Source of the DNA: Agroathelia rolfsii | Taxonomy: Eukaryota > Basidiomycota > Agaricomycetes > Amylocorticiales > Amylocorticiaceae | Direction of reading: 5' to 3' | NCBI GenBank assembly: GCA_018343915.1 | Contig: JABRWF010000001.1 | Coordinates: 682,001-746,000 of the forward strand | Length of the DNA stretch: 64,000 nucleotides | Shown: piece by piece, positions 19,950 through 31,357 of the stretch | How positions within the stretch are numbered: position 1 is the first letter of the stretch | Layout: each line of letters starts with the position of its first letter | Program-made: the position numbers and the translations under genes | The notes under the pieces: model-generated | Seen by the model: the letters and a program-made list of their open reading frames with translations, nothing else | What the model was told of the DNA's origin: nothing | The model's database searches: none

Positions 19950-22777
19950 ATGAAAGCCTTTCAACTCTTGGCAGTCCTTCAGATACTTTTTCGACCTACT
20001 AGGCATTTTGTTCAAGCATTCAGCTCATCCTGCTTATTCCCCAACATCTCAGCGGAGAAGTTCAAAAGTGTACATTATGATTATGTCATAATTGGTAAAA
20101 TAAAATAAAATAGCTTCGATTTTGGTTAAAAGATGGTTAAATTTGTACTATATAGGTGGTGGTACGGCTGGTATGGCGCTGGCTACTCGGTGCATTGAAC
20201 TGCCACATCCAATCAGAAATTCATACTAATGTAAAGACTTCAAGACTTTCCGAAAACCCTCTTGTTCGTGTTGGTGTTATTGAAGCGGGAGTATATCATA
20301 TCAATGATCCATTAGTCGATGAGCCTGGTACGTAGTCACCTAAATTTCTTAGCACTTAACTTTGATGCCAAAAATCCCAGGCATTTCCGGAGAAGCTATT
20401 GGTAATACGGAGTATGATTGGGTATTTGCGAATGTACCTCAACCTGGTGCTAATTACCGAAATATATCACAACCACGGTTTGTATCCTTTCCTTTCTTTC
20501 TTATGTATGATTAAATTAACGCTACTAACTCACATGACAGTGGAAAGATGCTTGGTGGATCAAGCGGTCTCAATCTTCTTGCATGGACTCGCGCATCAGA
20601 GACCGAGTATAATGCATGGGAGTATTTTGCACCAGGAACGGGATGGAATTGGAAAGGACTGCTCCCTTTTATGAAAAAAGTAAGTTGTAATATCAGAAAA
20701 AGATGCCGTGAACATAATGTTTACAGGAATAGACAGAGAACATAGACCATAACTTGACTAATACGTTCCCCGGGATATCCGTGGATACGGCAAAGGCGGT
20801 TTCTTCCTGTGCATCTAAGTTTGAGGGTTTCACAGGAGCAATAAACGTAAGTGTCACAATATGCTCCAAGTACACGGGCGGTCTGATATACTTCCAGGGG
20901 TCGTACAATGTAATTTATAGCGATATTGTTTCTCCTTGGGTGTCCTCCCTGAATAATTACGGTATACCCACCAATGCAAATCCGGTATATTGACTTTCAG
21001 GTTTAAAACATGAGCATTTAAGCCTGATGTCTTGACTCTTAGGATAGCGGAAGTACAGTTGGTATACAAAACTCAAGACTAGCCTTGAATAGGGCCCTTG
21101 GTGTACGCTCTTACTCAGCCACATCATACTATTGCCAAGGAGCCTGGCGTCCAAATCTAGCTGTACTCACGAACGCATTGGCAACAAAAATCTTATTTGG
21201 TATGTCCCACTTTGAGAGTTTCGAAGTAAATTTAAGTTGATTTTTCTTTAGACTCAAGCAAGACTCAAGCAGTAGCTACAGGCGTTCTCTTCTCTAGTAA
21301 CTCCAAGAGTTATTCTGTCATAGCCACTAGGGAGGTCATCCTATCGGCGGGCGCAGTGCAGACACCGCATCTTCTAGAGCTTTCTGGAATAGGAAACTCA
21401 ACCATACTTAATAATATTGGCATAGAGACAATGATTGACCTGCCGGGGGTCGGCGAAAACATGCAAGAGCAACTTTACGCACCAGTACAATTTGTTTTAA
21501 ATCCTGGACATATAACCTTTGGTAACGACTTTTGGGCCAACATTCTTAACCAATTGAGCAATAATGACTTATCAGATATGCTACGCAACAACGCCACTTT
21601 TGACAAAATTCAACAGGAGGAGTAGTCAGTCACTTTTCCTCTTTCTATCTGGATTGTATCGCACTAAGGAAATGTGCATCTTTGGTAGCAATGTTAATGG
21701 TACTGGATGGTTAGCTGCGGTTAATTCAGCCATTGCCTACATTCCGTATCAAAGTTTTTTGAGAGCTTCCGACCAAGCGTTCATGTTGCAATCTTTTGAT
21801 GAAAGCATCGCTGTAATGGGCGTCTTATCACCGATGCAAAAGATGAGTTATGCCATCTACAGAAGCTATCTCACAAACAATGAAGTCCCTCAAGTCGAGA
21901 TTATTCAATTCTCAAATGGCTTACTTGATCTAGAGAATGGAGAGAGTTATATGAGTATCCTTGCAGGCTTGCAGGTACGTATTTTTCTCTATACATGTGT
22001 CTTTCTTGCTCAACTCAGAGTAGCATCCGCTTGCACGAGGCACAATTGTGGGTTAGCTTGAAATATTGAATCTACTGTCCTCACAATGATATCCAGCATA
22101 TTGTCACAACCGACCCTACTATTCCACCTGCAATCGATGGAAACTACCTAGGCAACAGCTATGGTACCGTCTGCCTATCCTTGCGTTGTAGAGTCTAGAC
22201 AGTAATCTATTTCCAGATGTCCAGCAGGTTCTTCAGGCTTTAAAGCTTTCCATAGGTGCTGCAAGAGCTTCACCTGTTTCAAATGATATCGCCTTTCAGC
22301 AATATCCTCCAGCCAATTCCACCGACGAAGAACTCATTGAGTGAGTACCTAGAAACTCGGAATTTCCATTTCTATTTTGATTTTGAGTACTTGTACTATA
22401 TTAATACTCTTAGCTGGATACGGGAAAGCATTGGTGTACGCTGAGTTGAAAGTAGCTTGCCTGATTGTCGTGTACTGAAAAAATTTCCACGGTAACCATA
22501 GGTCGGATCTCACATCTTAGGAACAGCTGCTATGGCTCCACGTGAAATCGGAGGTAATGGAAACAAGATGTCATAAAATCTTTTATACTTATTTTTACTA
22601 AAAAAGCTACATATTATAGGCGTTGTAAATGCGTCGCTTATCGTGTATGGAACCAGTAACTTGCGCATTGTTGATTGCAGTATTATACCGTTGTCCATTG
22701 CATCCCATACACAACAAACGGTGTATGCAATTGCAGAGAAAGCAGTAGCCATGATTCTTGATAATGTTTCCCCTTGA
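19950..22777 (+). CDS. GMC-family FAD oxidoreductase (aryl-alcohol oxidase-like), 16 exons
   Basis: By eye 16 exons join into a 653-residue frame without stops: 19950-20094, 20156-20189, 20245-20327, 20381-20477, 20541-20679, 20733-20846, 20898-20984, 21043-21199, 21252-21624, 21689-21974, 22024-22047, 22097-22163, 22217-22340, 22414-22435, 22502-22553, 22620-22777. A hydrophobic N-terminus may be a secretion signal. Features in order: FAD dinucleotide motif (IIGGGTAGMALATR), GMC signature 1 (KMLGGSSGLNLLAW), signature 2 (SAGAVQTPHLLELSGIG), HPLARGTI, and the two active-site histidines (SHILGTAAM; IASHTQQTVYAIAEKA). Such secreted enzymes oxidise aromatic or other alcohols and release hydrogen peroxide for ligninolytic peroxidases. 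Substrate is not inferable. Exon borders at 20733, 22024 and 22436 are the least certain. The gene is flanked by transposon debris but itself undamaged. Confidence 0.9.
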
Positions 22778-22984
22778 ATTATCTGTGCAGTTAAAACACA
22801 CCATGCTTTGCATGAGAATAAGGATCTGGGAAGGAGGGTATTGTTAATCGTGAAATTGAAGATACAATACTTAAATACTAAATTCAGTTCTAACTTAGGC
22901 AAAGATTGCATGTATATCATTATTAGTTGTAATGCTCAGGCCAAAATGGGACATGCAGGAGTTGCATCATGCACAACTAGTTGG

Positions 22985-23168
22985 TGTTAGCCAGCCAGTA
23001 TTCAGTTAAAAGCAAGTTTGCATTACGCTTGCCGTTATACTTGGATGCGGTACGCGGACAAACAAATAAAGTAGCTACTACAAAAATTCGCAGCTACATA
23101 ACATGGTCACACTACATGTGACCATGACTCCGTCACTCCCATCAAGGCATGGATCGCCCATTCCAACA
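22985..23168 (-). mobile_element. 184-bp TG...CA mini-element (family S), copy 2
   Basis: The sequence runs TGTTAGCCAGCC ... CATTCCAACA, flanked by GTTGG (22980-22984 and 23169-23173). It is the reverse orientation of the copy at 3569, with which it shares the inner part including CTCCGTCACTCCCATC. It lies about 200 bp downstream of the GMC stop codon, possibly in its 3' untranslated region. Confidence 0.88.
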
Positions 23169-23546
23169 GTTGGACCATCTGTAATAAAGTCAAGCAAGCC
23201 TGCTAGCCAAATTTAAAACAAAAAGCAAGATAAATTCACGCTTGTCATTGTACTTGATCACGGTATGCCGATAAATGGTGTATATACATCACGAAAATCT
23301 CAAAAACCAGGTGACGCATGGTGACTGAGTGACAAACAAGACCAAGCAAGGAGATTGAATGCCTAGGCATTACTATGTTACAAGGCTTGCTGCAATGGTC
23401 ACATTTGACTACTAGTATTACTAGGCTTATTCAAGACTTACTAACACTAACCCAGCTCAACATAGGCATAACTTGGAGGAGATAGTATTATATTTGATAG
23501 AAAAGATACCATTGCTTGCAGTACCATTGGACATTATTGTTAACCT

Positions 23547-23669
23547 TGATAAAACTAGAAAATTGGCTAGACTAGGAATTGAACCCAGGGCCTCCCATTA
23601 TATATACAGGTGCTCTACCAACTGAGCTATCTTGCCATTACTAGAGTGTGAATTCTTCTAATTACAACA
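23547..23669 (-). mobile_element. 123-bp tRNA-like mini-element (family T), copy 2
   Basis: In reverse it begins TGTTGTAATTAG and ends TTTTATCA; the duplication is AACCT (23542-23546 and 23670-23674). The empty site is seen in the related repeat at 58.2 kb (CAACCTACC in reverse). Confidence 0.85.
23565..23636 (-). tRNA. tRNA-like sequence, copy 2, anticodon position ATA
   Basis: This 72-nt copy is better preserved than that at 19097: anticodon stem CCTGT/ATGGG and T-arm CTGGG/CCTAG pair with G-U wobbles, and T8, A14, G18, G19, T33, T54, T55, C56, A58 and C61 are all present. The acceptor stem keeps one A-A mismatch. It lies inside a repeated TG...CA insertion and has an ATA anticodon, so it is probably a pseudogene or mobile tRNA relic. 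Confidence 0.6.
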
Positions 23670-23775
23670 AACCTACCTTGGGGTATAAGAACCCCTAAGT
23701 ATAAGATCAGCCTAAGTCACCTGTATAGTAATTTGAATAATAATGCTCACTAGCATTTAACTTTTAACTATTTGT

Positions 23776-24611
23776 TGTCAAGGAATTATTCTTGACTATG
23801 CAGAAATAATCAAAAATAAGCTCCTAATACTTAGCAAAGTACCTAAGACTCAAGTTTTCCTATACTATATAAACCTCTATATCTATTGGGGGTAGTAAGA
23901 GTACTCTGCTTATGTCTTACAAAGCTTCTAGAGACTTAAGTTGGAGAAATATAGAGACTCTGGAGGTTCTAATTTATGCATCATGTATCTAACTAAGTAA
24001 TCTAGGGAATTTCACCCTACTATGTAAGATGAGATATACCCTAAGATGCTAGGCTAGGCCTAGAGGTAAATAAACCCTGAAGGTGAAGCTAATTGAGTAA
24101 TACTAAGAGAAATACAAACACCTAATACTTGCCTAAAGGTAAAGAGGTCAAAGCTGGCCTTTCAGGATAAGTTACATCAACTACTTATACTATTTATAAA
24201 AGCTCTGCACTAGTTCCAATATAGAAACAAGAGATAGAGAAAGTAGAATATATAGGGGAAGACCATTTACCTAATTCTAATGGATAGCCATATAGAGATA
24301 CAACACTTCTGGAGGCTCTACACTTAGGAGTAGAAGCTCAGAGGTATATAGCAGAACTAGTATCTATTAGGAATTAGTTAGTGATCAGAGGTTTATACTC
24401 TAGAGTTGTATAGAATAGTGAATAGAAAATGCACAACTCACAATTACTTCTATAGTATATAGCTTAGTTATATGAGGGCCAATTATAGAACTACTCACTA
24501 CCTATAGACTATGCTCTAAGGGTAATAAAAGAAATAAAAAGTTCAATGTATATTTTTAAATAATAAGAGAAAAATCAAAAAATTTATAGTCTATAATTCC
24601 AACTTATAACA
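23776..24611 (-). mobile_element. Solo LTR L1 (family L, 836 bp)
   Basis: Plus-strand ends are TGTCAAGG and CTTATAACA, with near-duplication TTTGT/TTTAT at 23771-23775 and 24612-24616. It matches 31358-32215 but is richer in A and T, with CpG sites mostly replaced. Confidence 0.85.
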
Positions 24612-24650
24612 TTTATTCTTTGAGCAATTTCAAGCAAGATATACAGGATA

Positions 24651-25227
24651 TGTTATGAGTTAGACAGTATGCCTGTAATTTTTGCCCTTTTCTTATAAAC
24701 ATATATATATTTTTATTGTATTTTTATGATTTTCCTTAATAAGTTATAGATGAAATACCTTATAGGTAACATCTTGACATATATATAACTAGCAGTGTTA
24801 GCCCCATGTAACAGGAGTGCTCATGATAAGAGTATATTAGAAAGGCAAAGTCTAGATCATTCTTATTTTATCAAAAGGTCTAGACTTAGGAACCAGGGAT
24901 GTTCCAATCACTATGTAATTACTAAGGAGTATTAGACTCATCATTCCAATTAGTTGCTCATTGAACTTAGTCAGAAAGCACTGCCCCTGCATTCTAGTCA
25001 GTTTTGCTTATAAACCCTACTATATATAGACTATCAAGGCTGTGCATAGGCCCTTCACTTTATGTATAAATACAAGCCTGTAGCCCTTACCTAAACCTTA
25101 GCTTTGACCTTCTTGCCTTTAGGTAAGGGCACCCCCCTCTTGTATTCCTTACATATCCACTAATATATATCTCACCTTTAGGCTTACATCTGTCCTAGCC
25201 CACTCCCTCTCTCCCTTTCTCCCTATT
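24651..25227 (+). mobile_element. Family C LTR, 3'-truncated
   Basis: It begins TGTTATGAGTTAGAC and follows the family C LTR as far as the CT-rich tract, where a fragment of element E's LTR takes over. CpG sites are strongly depleted relative to 45868-46869. Confidence 0.85.
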
Positions 25228-25407
25228 AAGAGCTGCCTTCATAGCTAGCCCAGGCAGTGCGGCAATGCCTCTGGGGTGCTAACTGCTAAGTGACTCACTA
25301 TCAGATAGCAGCCCTGTAGATTCGTGGAGTTACCTCTTCAATATCTCAGAGCTTGTGGTGATACAGGTGGTGCAGCAAGCAGTTACAGTGTATAGCAAGT
25401 TGGATGG
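25228..25407 (-). mobile_element. Fragment of element E LTR
   Basis: It matches the first 180 bp of 10257-11131 (AAGAGCTGCCTTC ...), with many C-to-T and G-to-A differences at CpG sites. It is cut off by the next LTR at 25408. Confidence 0.8.
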
Positions 25408-26599
25408 TGTCAAGGGATCACTCTTGACTATATGGAGATAATCAAAATAATCTCCCAACACTGAACTATCAAGGGTGTACTCCTTGACTAAAGGACATTG
25501 GGCATGGAGGGCCTACTTGTACGCTTTAACCAAACAATACACTTACTCAATGTTATGTCTAGTATCTACATAAGAGTTTTCCCACAGATATCCAACCTTT
25601 ATTATATTGAAGGTGGACCAGGTACTTTCTTAGCTTTTATGTAATCAATGCTCTTATTCACATGCAAAGGGGGATTTGCACTACCCACAAGTAAGGAGAG
25701 AGAGAGAGAGAGAGAGAGACTAAGGGCTAGGACGTAGGGCCTAGGCCTAGAGAGTATACCCTGAAGGCGAAGATATATTAGTAATCTATAAAATGAATAC
25801 AAGCCTTTTTGGTTACTTGCCTGAAGGCAAAGAGGTCAAAGCTGAGCTCTTTAGGATAAGTTACATGCACTATATATACTACTATAGAATGGTCCATGTA
25901 CAGTATGGATGGTCTGTATGCAGAGGGAAATAGAAGCATAAAGGTGGCAATGCAGGGGAAGAATGTTTACCCTAACTCCACCAGGCATCTGTGTGGAGAT
26001 CCGTTTCCGGACCAGTACCGGTAACTGTTAGGAATAGTTTAGGGAAAGGAAGGCTGTGTTTCTAGGCTGTGCGTGATAGTGAAATAGAAGTATGCACAGC
26101 CCTGAGATTACTCCTGTGGCATGCGGCTTGGAACACGTAAGGGCCAATCACATGACCACTGCACTGCCCATAGTCCACGCCCTAAAGGGTAATTTTTATA
26201 AGAAAATAGAGAAAAGGAAAGAAAATGTGATAACTAATTATCCAAATAATACAAGAAAATATCTGAAAAATCAGCAAAAATTGCCTTCTCATGACATGAA
26301 CAAAGTACCTAAAATATAAGTTTTCCCACACTACCTAATCCCCTTAATCTATTGAGGGTGGCAAGGGTACTCTCCTTATATCTTATAAAGCTCCGAAGAC
26401 TTTTGTTGGAGGAGGGCGGAGGTTCTGGAGACTCTAAATTATGTGTCATGCATCTAACTAGTTACTCTAGGGAATTTCACCCTACCAATTGAATGTGTTA
26501 GTATGCTAAGACACGGGGCTAGGCCCGGAGGTTAATGAATCCTAAAGGCAAAGTTAATTGAGTAATACTAAAGAAGATATAAACATCTAATTATTGAAA
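25408..26599 (-). mobile_element. Family L LTR (copy 3), truncated, split by solo LTR K1
   Basis: 25408-25466 and 26302-26599 match the start and middle of LTR L (TGTCAAGGGATCACTC ...). Its other end is lost near 26600. The insertion within it is K1. Confidence 0.8.
25467..26296 (-). mobile_element. Solo LTR K1 (family K, 830 bp)
   Basis: Plus-strand ends TATCAAGGG and CTCATGACA are flanked by TGAAC (25462-25466 and 26297-26301). A plus-sense relative is at 29156-30001. It contains a (GA)n run at about 25688-25720. Confidence 0.88.
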
Positions 26600-26822
26600 T
26601 CATGAGCTTATTATGACATGTCACAAATGTAATGAATGCCTGTTATAGGCAAGTTTCCTTATTTGTTCTTCTGCTGTATGTACGAGTTTCTCCTATCTCT
26701 CCGTGTTTCTACTGTACTTCTCTTTTCTTGCTTTCTTTACCTACTGTCATGGCCAATTCACAAGAGATTGATTGTTACGATTATTTAGTATTTTACATGT
26801 ATATAAGAATGATCTACATATA

Positions 26823-28443
26823 CACTGAGTGACAAAACTGTCTCAATGTTTGCATTTTTTACAATTTTTGATCTATATCTCCAGAAATAAAATACTTAAA
26901 ATTATACTAAAAATACTCCTATTAAGTATACTATATCTGCTTTAAATCAAGCCCTGGGTCATGTAATTTAGTCAATAAACCATAGAGTTATGTATTATTC
27001 TTTCAAGGGGTATCATTGAGACAGTTTTGTTGCTGACATTTTCAAAATATAAATTTTATTAAATTTAGTATCTAGTATATCCTCCTTTTGCTTTTATCAC
27101 CTCTGCCACCCTTCTAGGCATACTCTCAATTAACTTTTGACAAACAGATACTGGAATAGTATCCCACTCCTTCTCTATCCTCTCCCAAAGCCCAGTAAGT
27201 GATGATGTAGGCTCATCATAGTCTGCCAGCTTTCTTTTGAGGTGATCCCATAGATGCTCAATAGGATTGAGGTCTGGGGAGTTAGCAGGCCACTCCATAA
27301 CTTCCAATTCATGGTTTTCAAACCATTTCATGGCTAGTTTGCTCTTATGTTTAGGGTCATTATCCTGCTGAAATATAGTATTATTAGTATTTTTACCCTA
27401 TAACTCCATACTATCCTGGAGTTCATCCTCTAAAATAGACACATAGACTTCTGAGTCCATTTTCCCAATAATCCTGGTTGCATATCCAGCCCCATCCCAT
27501 CCAAAACATCCCCACAACATGATGTTTCCACCACCAAACTTTTGTGTTCCCTGAACTAACCTATTACTAAGCCCTTCTCCCTTCTTTTTCCACACCCATT
27601 TCCTTCCATCAGACCCAATCCTATTGATCTTAGTCTCATCAGACCAGATCACCCTCTTCCAGTCCTCCAGAGTCCAGTGCTGGTGCTCAAGAGCAAAGTT
27701 TAATCTAGCCCTTTTATGATGAGGCTTAAGATTAGAACTTTTTTTCTTGGTTACAGCCTTTAAACCCTGCTCCCTTAGTCTCCTACACATGGTTTGGGTA
27801 GACACAGACTCCCCAAGTGTGTTTTTAAGGGCTTTAGTCACATCCATAGCAGTATCAGCCTGACCAGAGCTAATAAGACAGATGGAATGGCGTATAGCAG
27901 TAGAGGAAAGCTTAGAGGGACGGCCTCCTAAGCTTTTAGAAAGGTGGGGACAGTGTTTAGAACATATTCTGCTAACAGAAGAATGGGATACACCAGTAGC
28001 TTTAGCAATATCCCTAGTAGAATGATGTTTATTAAGCAAGCAGATAACATCAAGGACTTGTTGATTGGATAAAGGTTTCATAGTAGTATAGAGATGATGG
28101 TGGTAGCAGTTTAAGAGTTGTTTGTGTTTATTTGTACTAAATAGGGGGTATTTAAATGTGTGGTGGCACTGCTTACATAATTAGTATAGTATAACTTGTG
28201 TTTTACTATAAAAAGTATATTTCAATTAAGTGGCAACAAAACTGTCTCAATGATACCCCTTGAAAGAATAATACATAACTCTATGGTTTATTGACCAAAT
28301 CACATGACCTAGGGCTCAATTTAAAGCAGATATGGTATACTTGATAGGAGTATTTTTAGTATAATTTTAAGTATTTTATTTCTGGAGATATAGATCAAAA
28401 ATTGTAAAAAATGCAAACATTGAGACGGTTTTGTCACTCAGTG
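26823..28443 (-). mobile_element. Tc1-type DNA transposon, copy 2 (1,621 bp, both ends present)
   Basis: It is flanked by TA (26821-26822 and 28444-28445). The terminal inverted repeats are each about 211 bp (26823-27033 and 28233-28443). Each repeat holds two related boxes, an outer CACTGAGTGACAAAACTGTC and an inner inverted ACAGTTTTGTTGC, resembling the IR/DR layout of Sleeping Beauty-like elements in which transposase binds twice per end. Confidence 0.95.
27065..28081 (-). pseudogene. Tc1-type DD34E transposase with one in-frame TAG
   Basis: A 338-residue frame starts at ATG 28081 and ends at 27065. Two N-terminal helix-turn-helix regions (NQQVLDVICLLNKHHSTRD; GRPSKLSSTAIRHSI) precede the DDE core: VIWSDETKI, IFQQDNDPKH, and LNPIEHLWD with 34 residues between the second Asp and the Glu, the Tc1 spacing. 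The only break is TAG at 27398-27400 within MEL*GKN. The copy at 63255 has the same TAG, while the 18-kb copy has TGG. The enzyme would cut and paste the element at TA sites; without readthrough it lacks two catalytic residues. Confidence 0.92.
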
Positions 28444-28562
28444 TACTACAATCTATAGTGTCTTGTGTGTTATTTTTCCTCTGCTTGATCTTATTGTGAC
28501 ACTCTGGTCATTTATTGATCACACCACATTACGTGTTATACCAGCTCTCATACTCTTCAATA

Positions 28563-28576
28563 GGTTATGAGCCCTG
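28563..28576 (+). other. Copia H primer-binding site
   Basis: GGTTATGAGCCCTG directly follows the LTR and is complementary to the initiator methionine tRNA anticodon arm, the same type of site as in Copia G. The embedded ATG opens a short frame (MSPVML, then stop). Confidence 0.75.
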
Positions 28577-31357
28577 TCATGCTCTAAGGCTGACATTATA
28601 TTGGATCAAAAACCATTAATCTTTTGGCTAGTGGATGCCAACAAAGTATATTGAATATATAGATCAGCAGAACTTTACATTACAGTATCAAAGCTGTTAA
28701 CAAACATATAGTCATGTTTGGCTGAGACAAAATGGCTATCTTGAAGGAGAAGAAGATAACAATTATTTCTCATCACAAGAAGAGTGGGACAATTGGGACC
28801 CATATCACGCGGACTGGCCCAAAGATTTCCCCATCAAGCAATTTAACCTTTCTAATTTAGAAGAAGAAGAATTTCAAGAATTCACATTTGATTCATCACG
28901 TTCAACTCATGATCTCACAGATCAGACATTACATTGCTCATGTGTTCTTTATGACCCTTTAACTTTTAATCCTGATCAAACATCAGAAGATCCAGATCTC
29001 ATAAAGAAACTGGCACAATTAAGCTGACCACCCATGCCAAACAAATTCTTTGGACCTATTACTGCATTTGAGTATTACTTTCTCTATAAGGACAATTAGG
29101 AAATGTCACCTTCTAAAGAATTCAATAGCATGCCCAAACTTGAAGAACAAGGCACTGTCATGAGAAGGACAATTTTGCCAATTTTTCGATTATTTTCTTG
29201 TACTATTTGGATGAATATTTAATTAGTTATCACATTTTCTTTCCTTTTTCTTCAATTCTTATAAAAGTTACCCCTTTAGGGCATGTACTATGGGCAGTGC
29301 AGTGGTCATGTGATTGGCCCTCATGTGTTCCAAGCCGTATATCACAGGAGTAATCTTGGGGCTGTGCGTACTTCCATTTCATCATTATGTACAGCCTAGG
29401 AACACAGCCTTCCTTTTCCCTAAACTATTCCTAATAGTTACCAGTACTGGTCCAGAAACAGACCTCCACACAGATGCCTGGTGGAGTTAGGCTAAATGTT
29501 CTCCCCCTGCATTGCCACATTTATACTTCTATTTCCCTCTGCGCATAGACCATCCATGCTGTGTACGGACCATTCAATATTAGTATAAATAGTGCATGTA
29601 ACTTGTCCTGAAGAGCTCAGCTTCGACCTCTTCACCTTCAGGCAAGTAAACCCCAGGTTGTATTCTCTTATATAGATTACTAATAAAAATCTTTGCCTTT
29701 AGGGTATTATCTCTCAGGCCTAGGCCATCATCCTAGCCCCTCTCTCTCTCTCTCTCTCTCTCCCCTTTTTACTTGGAGGTGGTGTAAATCCCCTCATGTG
29801 TGAATTTATAAGAGCATTAATTACTTAGGAGATAAGAAAGTACCCGGCACACCCTCAATAGATATAGGGATTGCGTAACTGTGGGAAAACTCCTAAGTAG
29901 GTACTTCTATTACTTAATAGTTAAGAGTATATTGTTTGGTTGAGTGTACAAGTAGGCTCCCCACACCCAAAGTCACGAGATTAAGGAGTGTACCCTTGAC
30001 AGGCATAAATTACAGGGAGTGGCTTGTCAGGACAAAAGGAGCTATTAAGGCATCAAAGGGCTAAGACTTCTTAGAGAAGCGATTGGATAGCAAGACGGAT
30101 GGAATTGCCAACTTCTTAGGTGAAAAGATTGATATTCACAATCAGATTAGTAATGCAATCTGACAATGCCTTCCCACATCAATTCTGATGAAATATGATA
30201 ACATCAAAGAAGTTTGCGAAATCCTTGCTAAACTTAAAGTCAAATTTAGAAGCTGCTTACCGGCTAACAAGGCCGCTATGATGGCAAAACTTTTCCAAAT
30301 CAAGTGTACGGACAATCACCAAATTAGGCAGCACCTGATGAAACTTGAGAATATCAAGAAAGAGCTTGTTGATATGGGCACCTCCATGCCAGACTATGTT
30401 TACATCAATACAATTATGAATTCACTTCCCCCTACATATGACGCACTCATCAGTTCTGTCACATTATCTTACGTTGTCAGTAAGACCAATGCGGGGCATC
30501 CAGACAAATATATTGAAATCTCTATGAACCTAGTTGTCACAGCTGTGCAAAAAGAGGCCGATTGCTGCATTATTCAAAGGGGCGGCAAGCATCACAAATC
30601 ATCCAACACCGCTGCCGAAGCTTCTGCCGCTGACACATCAAATTCATTATACAGAAAGGGAAATCATAGGGGAAATCAAGGATGCAGTTGTAGTTATTAC
30701 CAAGGAAACCATCCTAGTCACATAAATCGAGGTGATAACAGCAACATCACATGCTTTGTATACGGTAACAAGGGTCACAAATTGCCACAATGCCTATAGC
30801 ATAAGAGCAAAGTGAACGTCACAGCACTCAAAAAGGGAAAGAAGAAGAATTCAAATGAAAAAGCCTTATCTACATCTACAGATATCCCATCTGAAGAGAA
30901 ATCCAAAGAATCTTATGGCCTGAGTACTGTTGCCGACTATGACAATGTTATGTCACATGATACATCTGAAATCGCTACCATCACAGCAAATGCTACACAT
31001 TATGTCGATGTTTTTGATTCTGGTGCATTGTCACATATGATGCCTAATAAGGAGCATCTTACCAAATTGGTCAAAATCCCAGGAGGACATCCCATTCATG
31101 CCACAAATAATACCATTTTTCACGCCACTGCAATCGGTCACATGAGGATTGAATTCCCTAAAGCAAATAGTGGCCAGACGATTTATCTTAGGGACATGCT
31201 GCACACCCTTATCTTATTAGGGGCTCTTGACTCAATAGGATGGTCTTGGGAAGGTGGCAAGAATCAAATTCAAATATTCAATAAGAAGGGTCATCACGTT
31301 GCTACAGTGCATAGATCGGGCATACTTTACCATATTAGGCATATCCCTGAAGCTATT
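28577..31357 (+). pseudogene. Copia H gag-protease region, decayed and truncated
   Basis: Open but stop-ridden coding runs from about 28740, is split by solo LTR K2 and continues from 30002. 30188-30799 encodes the Gag core (EVCEILAKLKVKF, NSLPPTYDALI) and a zinc knuckle altered from CxxC to a degenerate CFVYGNKGHKLPQC. After a TAG, 30812-31357 encodes an acidic linker and the protease-like FDSGALSHMMPNKEHL, close to the Copia motif DSGASxHM. Integrase and RT are missing because LTR L2 cuts the element at 31358. The product would be a Copia capsid and protease. Confidence 0.8.
29156..30001 (+). mobile_element. Solo LTR K2 (family K, 846 bp)
   Basis: It begins TGTCATGAG, ends CCCTTGACA and is flanked by GGCAC/GGCAT (29151-29155 and 30002-30006). 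It contains the shared Gypsy-LTR stem arms (29601-29613 and 29636-29647), a third arm at 29694-29703 and a CT repeat near 29737-29763. Confidence 0.87.

Larger units (their letters stand above)
23174..24650 (-). repeat. Degenerate repeat P, interrupted by insertions
   Basis: Segments from about 23290-23546, 23670-23775 and 24612-24650 match 58070-58480 in reverse orientation, moderately diverged. The breaks are a tRNA-like mini-element (23547-23669) and solo LTR L1 (23776-24611). In the 58-kb copy the repeat lies just downstream of a decayed gene end, so it may be the 3' end of an old DNA transposon. No coding is seen here. Confidence 0.7.
26600..28562 (+). mobile_element. Copia H 5' LTR, split by a Tc1 element
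   Basis: About 26600-26822 and 28446-28562 flank the Tc1 copy and end CTTCAATA immediately before a Copia-type primer site (28563). This makes them the remnants of a roughly 330-bp LTR. The left boundary is not clear. Confidence 0.55.

Noticed and set aside
22510..22920. A 136-codon minus-strand frame.
   Set aside because: It overlaps the last two exons of the GMC gene on the opposite strand, whose splice sites and conserved C-terminus are clear.
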